This document shows, piece by piece, positions 46,455 to 57,630 of a DNA stretch of 64,000 bases. Position numbers and translations under genes: made by a program. Below the pieces are notes generated by a model, which saw only the letters and a list, made by a program, of their open reading frames with translations, was not told the DNA's origin and did no database searches. The stretch's first letter is position 1, and each line of letters starts with the position of its first letter. The stretch comes from Setoptus koraiensis (Eukaryota; Arthropoda): positions 24,304,001-24,368,000 of the forward strand of contig CM106586.1 of NCBI GenBank assembly GCA_048013815.1, read 5' to 3'.

Positions 46455-49400
46455 CTAATTTAATTTCATATACTTTGCTTTACCAACGGATCGCCGCTGT
46501 GTAGGATAGTATCTGTTTGGTGACATTCTACTTGATCCCGATTGAAAATGTGCTTCATAATTGCGGTTGCCTACCGAACGATAATCGGGCTTGCTGCTCG
46601 ACGAGTAGCGTTTTGAGGAAGACATGTCACCGTACAAATCTATAAAATCGTCAACGTGAATGGATGGAGGCCTGCTCGTGTTTTGTGGCCGCGATCTAAA
46701 TGAATCTCCTCGATTGATAAGACGCCCGCGACCGCGCAGAGGAGCTACGTATGGCCTTTTTGAACCACTTGGCACAGAGAGTTCCTTACTATTATGAGGT
46801 GTGTAATCAAACTTTTTAGAAGTTTCTGTACTGCGATGGGTACTTGATTTGATATCCATTAGAACTTTGAATCTGTACGATTTTCTCAAGCTGGACACAA
46901 GGTCGAACCTGTCTGAGCCTCTTCTTGTTAAATCCAGAAGATTGATCTTAACTGCTCTCTCCGGCGGAATTATTGGATTTTCTTCTGCAAAATTGGGCTT
47001 ACTGAGATCATTTGCTAAGACTTTCATAGATTTTAAAAAGGTCTATAAAGAGAATTTAAATGTAAAAAAGAGTATTATATAATAAAAAAAGAGTCTTCAA
47101 CATGAAGATGGCGGCTACCCGGTTATCTATTTACTTATATACTTACGTCAACCGTTGTGATGTTGCTGTTACTATTGCTTGCAGATAATAGCTCGTCGAT
47201 TCGCTCGGATTTGCTCAGAGCACAAAGGAACTTGATGAGATTTAGTAAAGTTTGATTGATTTTTTCGTCTTTCTTGCAGTTAACCTGTGTGTGGTTGGTC
47301 AAAGCAGACTCGAAAGATTTGTTCGTCATTAGAGCAGCCAAAAAGTTGAGTGTCATCCGTGTGGAGTAGGCGTTTTCTTTATCGTCATTGAACATGGTAC
47401 AAGAATGGTTGATCAAGGAATCAAACACACTTTTGACAACAATACAGGCTGTAGTAGTGGATAAATCACAAAGCTGATTGCACAAATACAGTAGTAGGGT
47501 CCTGATTCTTGGCTGGCAACTAATGCTAAAGTAGGATATCATCTGTTCAATTTTGCTATGGAGAGGATGTAAGTGAGCACTCCAAAGTTTACGATGATTG
47601 ACATGTTTGAATAATTGATCCTGATCTAGTGATTCGAGGGTATTATTCAATTGCAGGGGCTTTGGTAGTATCTTGGTGAATATTTCCAGACCATTGTAGA
47701 AAAATATTGGTGCAGACAAAGTGAAATCTATTATTTCTTGTAGCATCTTGGCCCAGACACTCTTACTGATGACTTTTTCTTCTGAAACACTGAGACACAT
47801 CTGAGTGTAACTCTTTAATGTGCATAGTATTAGGTACTGAATTTGTTTGGCTGAGTAGCAATTGACATTGTTTGTGTCAATCAAATTAAAACTTGAAATC
47901 TGCATAGAGTGTGCCTCGCTGTCAATATAATACGATTTTGGTACGAAACTTATCAACGAATATGTCTCTAGTATCACAGAAATAGCACTTGTATCTTTAA
48001 ATTCGCTCCCTCTCGCATCGATAGAATGGCTCACAATAGATTGAATAAGCAGGACTACACTTTTGATGAATGATAGAACCAACTGACCTTTGAGGCCCCT
48101 GAGGGCTGCGCTTTGATAAATTGGTTTTGAATAATTTCCGTTGAGCTCTTTTAGAATAACTAGTAATCTTTTGAGTCCTTCATGTTCAAAAACTTGAGTT
48201 ATGCCATAATGATACTTGAGATTACCGCAAACTTCTTCGTCATAAGGATAGAATAATTTGGATGTTGTTGTTTCGACATCTTCAAAAATCTCATCCTCTT
48301 TATAATTAAAAGAATCAACCTGTCTCTCCCCATTTGCATCTTCTGTATCTGTGTTGCAATGGTTTGATAGATATGGCTCAAAATGTCGTCTGCTGTAAGT
48401 ATCTGGTATAGACTCAAGGAACAGTTCTACTTGAGGCGGTATACATAGTTGACGGAGAATCCTTATTGTCGTTATGAGCTGGCTCGGTAACTTGAAATCC
48501 AAGCCATCGGCGAATGGTTTTGAATGGGTCGGAATACTTCTTCTAACCACTCGTAACAGTTGCTTAAATGATTCTTCAGAATAATTTATCATATGACATG
48601 GTCGATCTATATCGAAAGGTGTCAACCATTGTAGTAGGGGCCTGACTCTTACTGCTATAGCACTATTATTTTTGCACAAGTCGGTCATTGTCTCCAGATA
48701 TTCATCAGACATCTCCAGTACAGATTCATTTAACTGAAAGAACACTTCTAAGATTTCTAATGAGTATTCAATACATGTCTCCTTGTTGAATTCACTGTCC
48801 ACCTCGCGTTGAATATCTGGCATCTCCAAGAATCTCAGTAGGCAGTCCAAATTTCCTCCACATGAGAAATGCTTCAACAGTGCCTCTCTACCGTATGGAT
48901 GATCGGACAAGATGAATATTTGATGTAAAATTGGCTCAGGGACTGCATCTTCTGGTATCGTATCTCCACTGATAACCTCCCTATGAAAATCGAAAAGCTT
49001 ATCGATACAGTAGTACATCTTGAAACTGTACGCAGATTTGATTCCCAAGTTGTAGTATTTCGAAGCAATATGATTTTGGGGTGATTCCTTATTGACCCCA
49101 GTTGAACTTCCGCGATCTTTCAAGTCGGTGTTTGGTTTCAACAGTAGTATATCGAGGAGGTTGTTGGTGCTTTCTATGAAATCGGACGAAAGAAATAAAT
49201 GCAGACCCCTCGGCGAAGACAATAGAGCTCTAACAAAGTTTAAACACAAGTCTTGCACTTGAATGTGAGCCTCCTTCTCATCATCTGGGTGGTCGTATTC
49301 TGTTTTCCTTAAATGCTGCAGTGCATCATTGATCTTGTCTAATGTTCTGAAATGTTTTATCCATTTATAAACAGCCATGTATGGATCTAATCTACATGGT

Positions 49401-51456
49401 TTGACATGAAATTGATTTGTAGCCGGCAAGTAACGGATAGGTTGGGCTATGTTGGCGCAGTCATCCTCTACAAGCTGTACAATATCACTTAAAACCTGTA
49501 ATAGAACTGTGTAGTCCCTGGCATTGCTTGCTGCATTATTTGAATCGGCGGTTGTTTCAGATGCAGCCTCTACTAAATTAGATAGTTTGTTAAGTGATTC
49601 GAAGAGAGTTATCTTCTTGAATAAACTACCTATGGCTACCACAACTCTTGTAGGTGGACTTTCTAGTAATATACTAAGCAAGAATTGGTAGCATGTCATC
49701 AGACGCATTCCAACTTTTGTATCGGATAATTCGTTACTTAGGTTGCTGCAATCATAATCGACCTTGTCTTCTCTGTCTTCCTCGAAAGGCAAGTTATTTG
49801 AAGGATCATGACGTTTAGATTCTTGATAAGGCCATTCATATTTGTGGAACATGATGGTTTGTATACCTACGAGTGAATCACAAGCCGCATCGAGGCACCT
49901 TATTATTTGTAGACGGACCGGAAGCGACATATTTGGTTTATGGTACAACATCAGAGCTTTTTTAGGGATTTCGTGCTTCAGTAATGAATTAACGGATAAC
50001 TCATCACAATGGAACAACACTGAAGCTAACTTCAAGCCAGCTTTGATGTGGCGCACCTTGAATACTGTTTGAGGTTGCTGTAAAGCCAAGTCAAAGTCAA
50101 GACCAAAGCAAACCTGCTCAACAAGAACATCGACAACTTTTGTGTTATCGAGACACTGATTCAATGATAGATTGTCGATGCTGGCGGCTATGTCCTCCAT
50201 AACTAGGACCCATTCATCCGTCTTGATGTTGTCATCTCGGGACGTTTTTGATATATCTTCAAGAATTCGTTTACTCTCTATTTCGAGTAGATTTTGAGCG
50301 TATGTATCTTGATTTCTGAGAAGGCGATCGGATTGAATGTTTCTTTCTTGGTTTGTCATAGATGGATCCGCAAAGTAGAGTAATGGCTCAGCTCTGTAAG
50401 AAAGTGGGTCGAATTTCCATTCCTCGTGAAGCTCCTTGACTCCTTCTGGACTTTTCTTTTGGAAATCTGTTGTACCATTGACATCCAAGTTTTTGTAACT
50501 CTTTTCTTGTTTATCAATATCAACGGGTGATTCATCATCGCTACTGCTGATCTCTTCCAGTTCTTCTTCTTTTCTCTTTTGTGGGGAGCACCTTGGACTT
50601 ATCAGACCCTCGTCACTGCTACTTATTTCTTCGAGCCCTCCGCTCCTTGGAACATCAGCTGAGCTAACTAAAGTCGTAAGAGGATCTTCAGGCAGAACAT
50701 CCACATTCTCAGAGTCTACACTCATGGCATCTCTTAGCAATTCGCGCCTGATGGACTCTGGTGTCCGTCTTGTGTGTGAGATAAGTTCATCGTTTATTGG
50801 ACGAACCAGGGAGTTGCTGACATCTATAGAAGCTTCTCTTTCGCTTATCACAGGCGAAGCCGGAGTTTGTGCTGGTGGTGAGGGGAGGACGTTTTGTTCA
50901 TTGTGTTGTTGCGCATGCAGTTGTTCGAGACTAGTAGTTTGACCTAAAATGGCAAGTGTCAGGGTTCGGTAGTTTCCACGTAATAATAATCCATCAGTGT
51001 GTATTTTAATGGAGGGAGAGAAATCTGTCACTTTCTCGCTATAATCAAATTTTCCTAAATCGGCAAACGTGTATGAGTTTTGTTTAGTTAAGTCGTTGAC
51101 AAAGAAATCTAACTCAAATTTAGATGGATTGGTGGCACCCAAACGCACACCTCCTGGTATTTTGGCTTCGACTTTTTGCCCTAACGGGACAATGCGTATT
51201 AGATCAATCACTATAGGAGATGGAAACTGAACTAGATCAAAGTTGTTCTGTCGAGGGATTGCAATAGGTAGTAATTAGATAGATATTAATAGTGTGGATA
51301 TCTTAGAGGGGATTATATTTGGTAATGGGTTGATGATTAGATAGATTTAGTCATGGAGCTTACATCAGGTTCAGAATGGGAGAATGTGTCGAAAAATAAC
51401 AATTCCTCTGTAAGACACGTGGAGGATGGTGCAACATAATCATCGCTTGCATTCAT
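46455..51456 (-). CDS. VIRMA: Virilizer/VIRMA, m6A methyltransferase complex scaffold
   Basis: Three exons on the minus strand: 51364-51456, 47147-51247 and 46455-47042, giving 1593 residues. VIRMA (virilizer) is the large scaffold of the m6A writer complex with WTAP, HAKAI and ZC3H13 in the nucleus. In flies it is needed for Sex-lethal splicing. The first exon encodes ELLFFDTFSH, matching the family start. Exon 2 opens with VQFPSPIVIDLIRIVPLG and TDGLLLRGNYRTLTLAI, the conserved N-terminal beta-rich domain. An acidic segment with two EEISSSD motifs follows (about residues 230-280), then the long alpha-helical ARM-like body. The last exon carries the Arg/Gly-rich tail and the NTSRPPSIHVDDF motif near the C-terminus. 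Introns (104 and 116 nt) have GTAAGT and GTAAGC donors, and all junctions are phase 0. Slightly shorter than human (1812) or fly (about 1850) proteins. Confidence 0.95.
47104..47116. promoter_or_regulatory. YY1/Pho-like motif inside a VIRMA intron
   Basis: AAGATGGCGGC on the plus strand, within the 104-nt last intron of VIRMA. It is an exact match to the consensus. Role unknown. Confidence 0.3.
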
Positions 51457-51795
51457 GTTACGCTGTTATTGAGATGAATAGTCGGATCAATATAACATGC
51501 ACTATTATGATTTAATACTTTTTTGACGATGATTGTTCAGATAAGTTGTGACTTTGATGTGCTGAATGTCTTATCTTAGTGTAAGACTAGACAAATTTGC
51601 GCTAGGATATCGATGAATATAAAATAACATCTGCCTCGTGCGAGACGGTCAAACATGAATTTTCAACTTAGATGATAGTAGCGACTGTGTGATTATATTA
51701 GCTACACAGTCAATAAATAAATAAGACACAATGCTAGTTTGTTGAGATGAATTATAATGTAACTATTTGTACAATGTAGATTGCGTCCCCTCCAA

Positions 51796-52026
51796 TTAGT
51801 AAATCCGATTAGTAATAACGATGGTATTTATACGTATTTTATTTGAGCAAGACTCCCTTATAAACAGTGCCAGGAACGATGTTTTGTGTGCGTTAAAGTG
51901 CGGTTCACGATAGACTGGTGTTGTGCCGGGCTGAGCCGCCTTACGACGGGTAATTCTATCGGTACGCGGAAAGCGCCCTACTGGGGTATTGTTCTTGAAT
52001 GGACATTTTATTGCATGACGATACAT
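51796..52026 (-). other. Unrecognised 76-codon ORF
   Basis: Starts at an ATG (52026). The N-terminal half is strongly basic and Pro-rich (RFPRTDRITRRKAA). I recognise no family. It overlaps the GC-richer patch, so it may be a decayed or lineage-specific sequence rather than a chance AT-rich frame. Confidence 0.2.
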
Positions 52027-52359
52027 ATGATTGTTTGAATCAAGGATATAATCTTAATGCAACTCATACATCAAGTCAATCCTGCTTTATATCGGTATGA
52101 AAATATCTCGACAAACAGTCAAGAATCAAGAAGTGAGCATTGGTTTGTCACTTCACAAATACATATCGAATTCTTACGTAGCGCGAGCAATTGATTTCTC
52201 ATCGAAAATACTAAATTTCCAATTGGATCAATAAGTGACATAGTTTTATTACTTATCATGAGTTCTTCGAAGATGATCGAACTATTTGTTCGATCGTCCT
52301 ATTGATCCAAGACCGAGAGATATACAGTGCGAGTCCTATATTCAAGATATGCTATTGTC

Positions 52360-52361
<2 letters not shown>

Positions 52362-52391
<30 letters not shown>
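52362..52391. repeat. (CT)n microsatellite
   Basis: Fifteen CT units at the edge of the GC-richer patch. Confidence 0.95.
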
Positions 52392-52393
<2 letters not shown>

Positions 52394-52589
52394 ATTGGAT
52401 TAGGTTACTCTGTCTCGTTTTCCGGATGACCCTCGGCAGCATGTTGAGTCATAGAGTTTTGGGTCTTACAATTAATGTCGAGGCATTTTACGACACGCCG
52501 ACCCACACCACGTTCTAGGCCTCGGCTTTGTAAAGGGTGTGTTGAGTGCAGGTACTTTCTATGGACGAAAGTGACCTGTACTGCAATGA

Positions 52590-52976
52590 GCTGAAAAGCG
52601 AGTCTGTCGCTGTGGCGTTACTATCATGCCGCGTCAGTCACGCCTCTTCACTTGTGCCGCGCCGGATACCTGGATTAAAAGCGCACTCGGTCATACCATT
52701 ATAGGGAATTCATCGACAGATAGCCCCTTTCCTGATGACACCAATTCTTACCTGACTCTGAATCTGATCTCTCTGAACTCCCCTGTTCCCACCATCAATG
52801 ACCGGACTCTCTGGAGTAGTCTCATATACAGTATTGTATTAGTTAAACCGTGCGGACTAGGGGTCGGGTATTTGCATCACTCTGGTCGTGACAGTTTTAA
52901 TCATACCCTGTTTGTGCATCGAAACAACGCTTCCAAAATCACTCTCTTCTTGCGAAACATCCCTCTAGGATCCTAA
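52590..52976 (+). other. Unrecognised ORF in the GC-richer patch
   Basis: Open from 52590, first ATG at 52626, stop ending at 52976 (116 residues from the ATG). Unlike other orphan frames here it is not repeat-derived, and its composition is mixed and protein-like: PFPDDTNSYL, NDRTLWSSLIYSIVLVKP, FVHRNNASKITLFL. No signal peptide or known motif is seen. It could be a lineage-specific gene or part of an old insertion. The sequence alone does not say which. Confidence 0.3.
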
Positions 52977-53682
52977 AATGATCCACTCACGTCGCATCTA
53001 TCCGATTCATGTACTTGCCGACATTTTTCATTCGTTGATTATCAGTTATATTTACATCATCCAGAATGTAATATAATAATAGATGTACACGGACAAGAAT
53101 ACAGAGCTATGGGGATTGAACTTCGAAATCTGAGCGCTCAATTCAAAGACATGTGATGCAGTGCGTCATATGCATATCTAGCACATGCTGCAATCAACAA
53201 CGGTCCAAGTTGTTTTCAGTTGTAGCCCCTTCAAATCTTGCCTCGTCCGCAATGGTATCGCAGAGGATAGTATTCCGAGCATCCTTTATTACTGATGATA
53301 TCGTTTTATATTATTTTTCCAAATCATTGAAAACACTGAACTTTAATTCTTAACAGAGATTATCACCGTCACTTTCATGCTTTGTTTTTAAATCTGGCGC
53401 AACGAAGAAGAGAAAAAACGTAGACAAAAAAGATCCAGTTTGGTAGTAGAATCGCCTTACAGTTGAGTGAATATATTTATATGAAAATACTCGACTCTAA
53501 ATAGTTTATACTCATGGTTATAAACTCATTTCGAGATTGAACAAGATATTATAAGAGGTCGCAATACTCCCAGACTAATTAGAGTGTTGAATCCACAACG
53601 TGAGACAAGCTCTTGGCGAGGGCTTCATCAAAAATCTTCCGTCAAATAGAATTCACAACATTGACCCGTAAATTCGATAGAT

Positions 53683-54914
53683 ATGGTTAATAATATCAAT
53701 AAGAGCAACAGTAAAGATGTGAGAATTCTGCTCGTGGGTGATGGTAAGTTACAAAACAAAAAAAGTCTCCCTAATGTTCGTTATTAGTCACCAGCATGAC
53801 GCTAAAATACATCATGTTTCATCCGTTCTCATCCCAATTACTATCATCAGCCGGAGTTGGTAAAACCTCTCTCATATATTGTCTAGCCAATGAAGTATTT
53901 GATGAAGATGTTCCACCTCGAATGGCCGAGATCACAATTCCGGCTGAAGTAACTCCACAACATGTGCTGACGCATATAGTCGATTTTTCAGAGCGAGATT
54001 CATCAATGAATTTAGTAGAAGAGATAAATAGATCCTGTGTTATCTGTTTGGTCTATTCTCTGAAGGATGAAGAGAGCTTGGCAAGAGTCGGTTCATATTG
54101 GATGCCCTTCATTAGAGGAAGCCAAAAAGATGCCAGTCGACTCAAGCCAGTCATACTTGTTGGTAATAAATCAGACCTAGTTGATTCACCACCCTTGGAT
54201 GAGCTGACTTCGATCATAAGTGCTTACGAAGAGATAGAAGCCTTCATTGAAGTATCTGCAAGAGCTCAATTGAATATACCCGAACTTTTCGTATCAGCAC
54301 AAAAGGCTGTTCTATACCCATTATCACCTCTATATGATTCTCACAAACGTGCTTTAACAAAAAAATGCCGTAACGCCCTAACGCGTATCTTCAAATTATG
54401 TGATGAAGATGAGGATGGATTACTTAGTGACCATGAGTTAAATCTCTTCCAGAATAAATGTTTTGGGACACCGCTTCAAAAAGAAGCTCTAGACGACCTG
54501 AAAGTAATCATTAAACAAAGTATGATGGACGGTATCATAGACAATAGATTAACACAAGCAGGATTTCTATTTTTACATGTATTGTCCATAGAAAAAGGAA
54601 AGCACGATATCACATGGACATGTCTAAGGAAATTCAATTACGATGACGAAATAGTTGCTACCAAGTCCTCATCCTTTGGAGATGATGATGCCACAAAGAG
54701 TTCGATGACCTCTGTAGGATCTTGTGCCACTACTTCTATCTCAATAGATCCGAACGATCCAAAAATCACATGGATACAGTCTCAACTAAATTCATTCCAT
54801 AACTGTTTCAACAATATGGATGTACTCTTTAAGGCAGGGGTCAGTTTAGCTGCAGCTACTGTTCTTGGAATCGTTCTGTTAAGATATATGGCACTCAAAA
54901 GGACCATGAAATGA
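53683..54914 (+). CDS. Shortened mitochondrial Rho GTPase (Miro) with one GTPase domain
   Basis: Two exons, 53683-53743 and 53851-54914, giving 374 residues. Miro sits in the outer mitochondrial membrane and links mitochondria to kinesin and dynein. Visible are the N-terminal GTPase (DAGVGKTS P-loop at about 20-27, VPPRMAEITIPAEVTP switch region, NKSD) and the first EF-hand (DEDEDGLLSDHEL) with its following helical unit (FLFLHVLSIEKGKHDITWTCLRKFNYDD, given in part). After about residue 295 similarity ends. A Ser/Thr/Asp-rich linker follows, then a C-terminal transmembrane anchor (about 349-368, AGVSLAAATVLGIVLLRYMA) with a basic tail. Human and fly Miro are about 620-650 residues, with a second EF-hand and a C-terminal GTPase domain. 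Both are absent here, in one continuous exon. The splice is phase 1 (GD|A). Confidence 0.92.
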
Positions 54915-56259
54915 GCACACTCACATCGACGTTGATACGTTCATGATATTAGCAAGGGTGTTATACTGACAAGAAATATTTAGTCCTACTGAAAATGTAA
55001 AAAGATCAGAAAGATGGGAAGTTGGTGTGTACAACGAACGTCTCTAACTTATTTTTGAATTCATGATGAGTGGAATTCAAAGTAGCTTGTCATTTTATAG
55101 AGTCCTCACTTAATTAAAACAAAATGGCTAAGGCTGCCGTAGTTCTAGATCAATACTAATCCGAGTGCAAAAGAGCCAGACTCGACATACTAGAGCCCGC
55201 TTTACTATAGCAACGTGAATTAGGCATTTTCAGTAAATTCGTTACCTGAGTGAAAACTTGATTGCCAGTCTACCGATACATTTGGGCAGAAAGCAGTCTC
55301 TATATTGATTTTTAGAATAGATTGTCCACCAAAGAATGAGTTCAAACAGAAGGCTCACATACATACATCATTATGACCGAAACCCACATAAGTCAGATGT
55401 ATTGTTCACAAATGAATACTGATCATTGTTAGTCAACTGTGAACAAAAATGGTGGATCTCAGACTGTGGAATTCATAGCATTCTCCTAGACATCGATTAT
55501 CAAGAAAATGAATGATGTTTGAACTTTCTTAAGCGAAACAAGTGCTGAGATACCTGTACATGAAATGGTTTGTATTCATGTAGATCATTTCTCATACTAT
55601 ACAACACATTCTGTAGCTCCCCCAAGCGGGCAACAAATGAACTTGAGTGAATCGAAACTGACACACGGTAAAGAGCTGGTAGAGGCACAATATTGGAATT
55701 ATCTGACGAATACAGCGACCCACTATTACATTTACCACCACTGGAATACTTGGAATAATAATATATTCACATTATCTAACATTGTTTGGGGAAAAGAAAA
55801 AAGGAGTTTTATTCCACATAATTCTGAATTGAAACCACAAGTTATATGCAGTCACCAAATTCGAAAGGATTGGTCTATCAGGATTTTGAGCATGATTCCA
55901 ACAAAATGAAGGCATTTTTTATAATCCATGTTGCAGGTACTTACTAGACTCAACAAAAATACAACGTGGTATTGTAGAAATATCGAGGAAATTCGATTAA
56001 TTATTGGCGATTGCAAAAGAACGGATTCTTTTCCCTGTCTTATTTGAGGAGGCTAATATATTGGAAATTTCGACACAAAGACAGTATTCAGGCCACAATC
56101 ATCAGTGAATTTATTGTTCTAGTAGGGAGCTGGAAGTGTATCAGAGCAGCCGCCGCAACGTCTTCTAAGCATTTCCAGGCTCCGTCGGCCTCCAAGACGC
56201 CTTATAGACGCCGATTTAAGCTACCATCGATACTCCGTCGTTTTAAGTTGAGCAACTTT
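54915..56259. other. Spacer between Miro and ATG4
   Basis: AT-rich. An ATG-initiated frame at 55565-55909 (114 codons) has no domain I recognise and lies in the likely ATG4 leader. The ATG4 frame is also open upstream to 56011, but without an ATG and without conserved sequence. Confidence 0.5.
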
Positions 56260-57630
56260 ATGGAATATTGCGTGATAGCTTTGAATGAGGCCTCATGTTC
56301 CACAGCAAACAGGTTGGATTTGCTTAATTGTGATGGACCTGTTTGGTTTCTCGGCCGCCTATACAATCTGCCACAAGATCTTGATGATTTACAGGGCGAT
56401 ATAAGATCTAAGTTATGGATAACATATCGACGCAATTTTCCGCCCATTGTTGGGAATGCTCGTTACATCACAGACAAAGGTTTCGGTTGTATGATTAGAT
56501 GTGGTCAGATGGTACTAGCCAATGCGCTGATCTATAAAGATTTAGGCCGTCAATGGAGATGGAAATCTAACTCTGTAGATGAGAATCCTCAAGCCTATTT
56601 GAATATCCTCAAGCTCTTTCAGGACAAAACTGAATGTAAATATTCCATTCATAACATCGTTCAAACTGGACAGCAGGAAGGTAAAGCAATAGGAGAATGG
56701 TTTGGCCCGAATACTATAGCACAGGCGCTGAAAAAGATGTCTAAACATGATAAAATTTCTATCGAGGTCGCTCTGGACAATGTTATTGTAACAGATGAAA
56801 TACGTTCAAGTTTCAAGAGAGCAACCAGCAAACGAGACTTGCTACCATCCGCCGATGGTAATAATACTGATGTTGAATGGGTTCCATCTATTTTGTTCAT
56901 ACCATTACGATTAGGATTGACCAAAATCAATCCATTGTATTTTGATGCCTTGAAAAAGACCTTCCAATTTAGACAGTCCCTAGGTATTATTGGTGGTAGA
57001 CCTAATCATGCACTCTATTTGGTCGGGTTCACAGATGATGACATAATTTACTTGGACCCACATAAAACACAACAATATATAGATTTTGATGCCCAGGCCC
57101 CTATCGACCAGAATGACCAAAATTCCTCCTTGGCAATCTCCACTAGTCAAGCGATATCAAGTTCACTTGGTTTTAGTTCCCCTAATTCATTATCTGACGC
57201 CACGTATCATTGCGAGGGAGCTGAAAAAATGTCAATAGAACGACTGGACCCGTCGATAGCTCTTTGTTTCTACTTTCATACAGAGGAAGAATTTGATGAT
57301 TGGTGTGATGTATCTAATGAATGTCTTATCAATGGAGAACAACAACCGATGTTTGAAATTACAAAACAGCGTCCACCTCATTGGGCTACATTGCCGAACA
57401 ATCTACTTACAACTACAAACAATTCGAACACCCATTCAGAAAAATTAAGTCAATCTAATGGTTCTAACTCTCTCCGGACTGACCACGATTCCGAAAAGTT
57501 CACGCTTTTGAAGGAAGAGAAAGAACAAGTTGATTCTTCGAAGTTCGAACTTACGAAATCGTATTCACTCGAACCTAACGATGTTATGCCTTTTCATGAT
57601 GAAGATGAAGAGTTTGAGATGCTCGGTTGA
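56260..57630 (+). CDS. ATG4: ATG4 cysteine protease of autophagy
   Basis: One exon, 456 residues from the ATG at 56260. ATG4 (peptidase C54) trims pro-ATG8/LC3 to expose the C-terminal Gly and removes it from lipid during autophagy, in the cytosol. Seen are PVWFLGRLY, LWITYRRNFPPI, GFGCMIRCGQ with catalytic Cys77, EGKAIGEWFGPNTIAQALKK, SLGIIGGRPNHALYLVGF, and YLDPHKTQ with Asp266 and His268. The C-terminus ends EEFEML, an LC3-interacting motif as in ATG4A/B. Length and order fit the ATG4A/B class rather than ATG4C/D. The frame is open for 83 codons before this ATG but has no other ATG and no family similarity, so 56260 is chosen. An ATTAAA at 57686-57691 may be the poly(A) signal. Confidence 0.95.
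   Translation: MEYCVIALNEASCSTANRLDLLNCDGPVWFLGRLYNLPQDLDDLQGDIRSKLWITYRRNFPPIVGNARYITDKGFGCMIRCGQMVLANALIYKDLGRQWRWKSNSVDENPQAYLNILKLFQDKTECKYSIHNIVQTGQQEGKAIGEWFGPNTIAQALKKMSKHDKISIEVALDNVIVTDEIRSSFKRATSKRDLLPSADGNNTDVEWVPSILFIPLRLGLTKINPLYFDALKKTFQFRQSLGIIGGRPNHALYLVGFTDDDIIYLDPHKTQQYIDFDAQAPIDQNDQNSSLAISTSQAISSSLGFSSPNSLSDATYHCEGAEKMSIERLDPSIALCFYFHTEEEFDDWCDVSNECLINGEQQPMFEITKQRPPHWATLPNNLLTTTNNSNTHSEKLSQSNGSNSLRTDHDSEKFTLLKEEKEQVDSSKFELTKSYSLEPNDVMPFHDEDEEFEMLG

Larger units (their letters stand above)
51457..53682. other. Spacer between VIRMA and Miro with a GC-richer patch
   Basis: The ends are AT-rich and non-coding, probably promoters. Between about 51850-51990 and 52420-52980 the sequence is richer in G+C and CpG than its surroundings and contains the two unrecognised ORFs listed separately. 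A CT array lies at 52362-52391. Confidence 0.55.

Noticed and set aside
56011-56259. 83-codon upstream extension of ATG4
   Set aside because: The frame is open but starts at TTG, has no ATG and no ATG4 similarity. The conserved protein begins right after the ATG at 56260.
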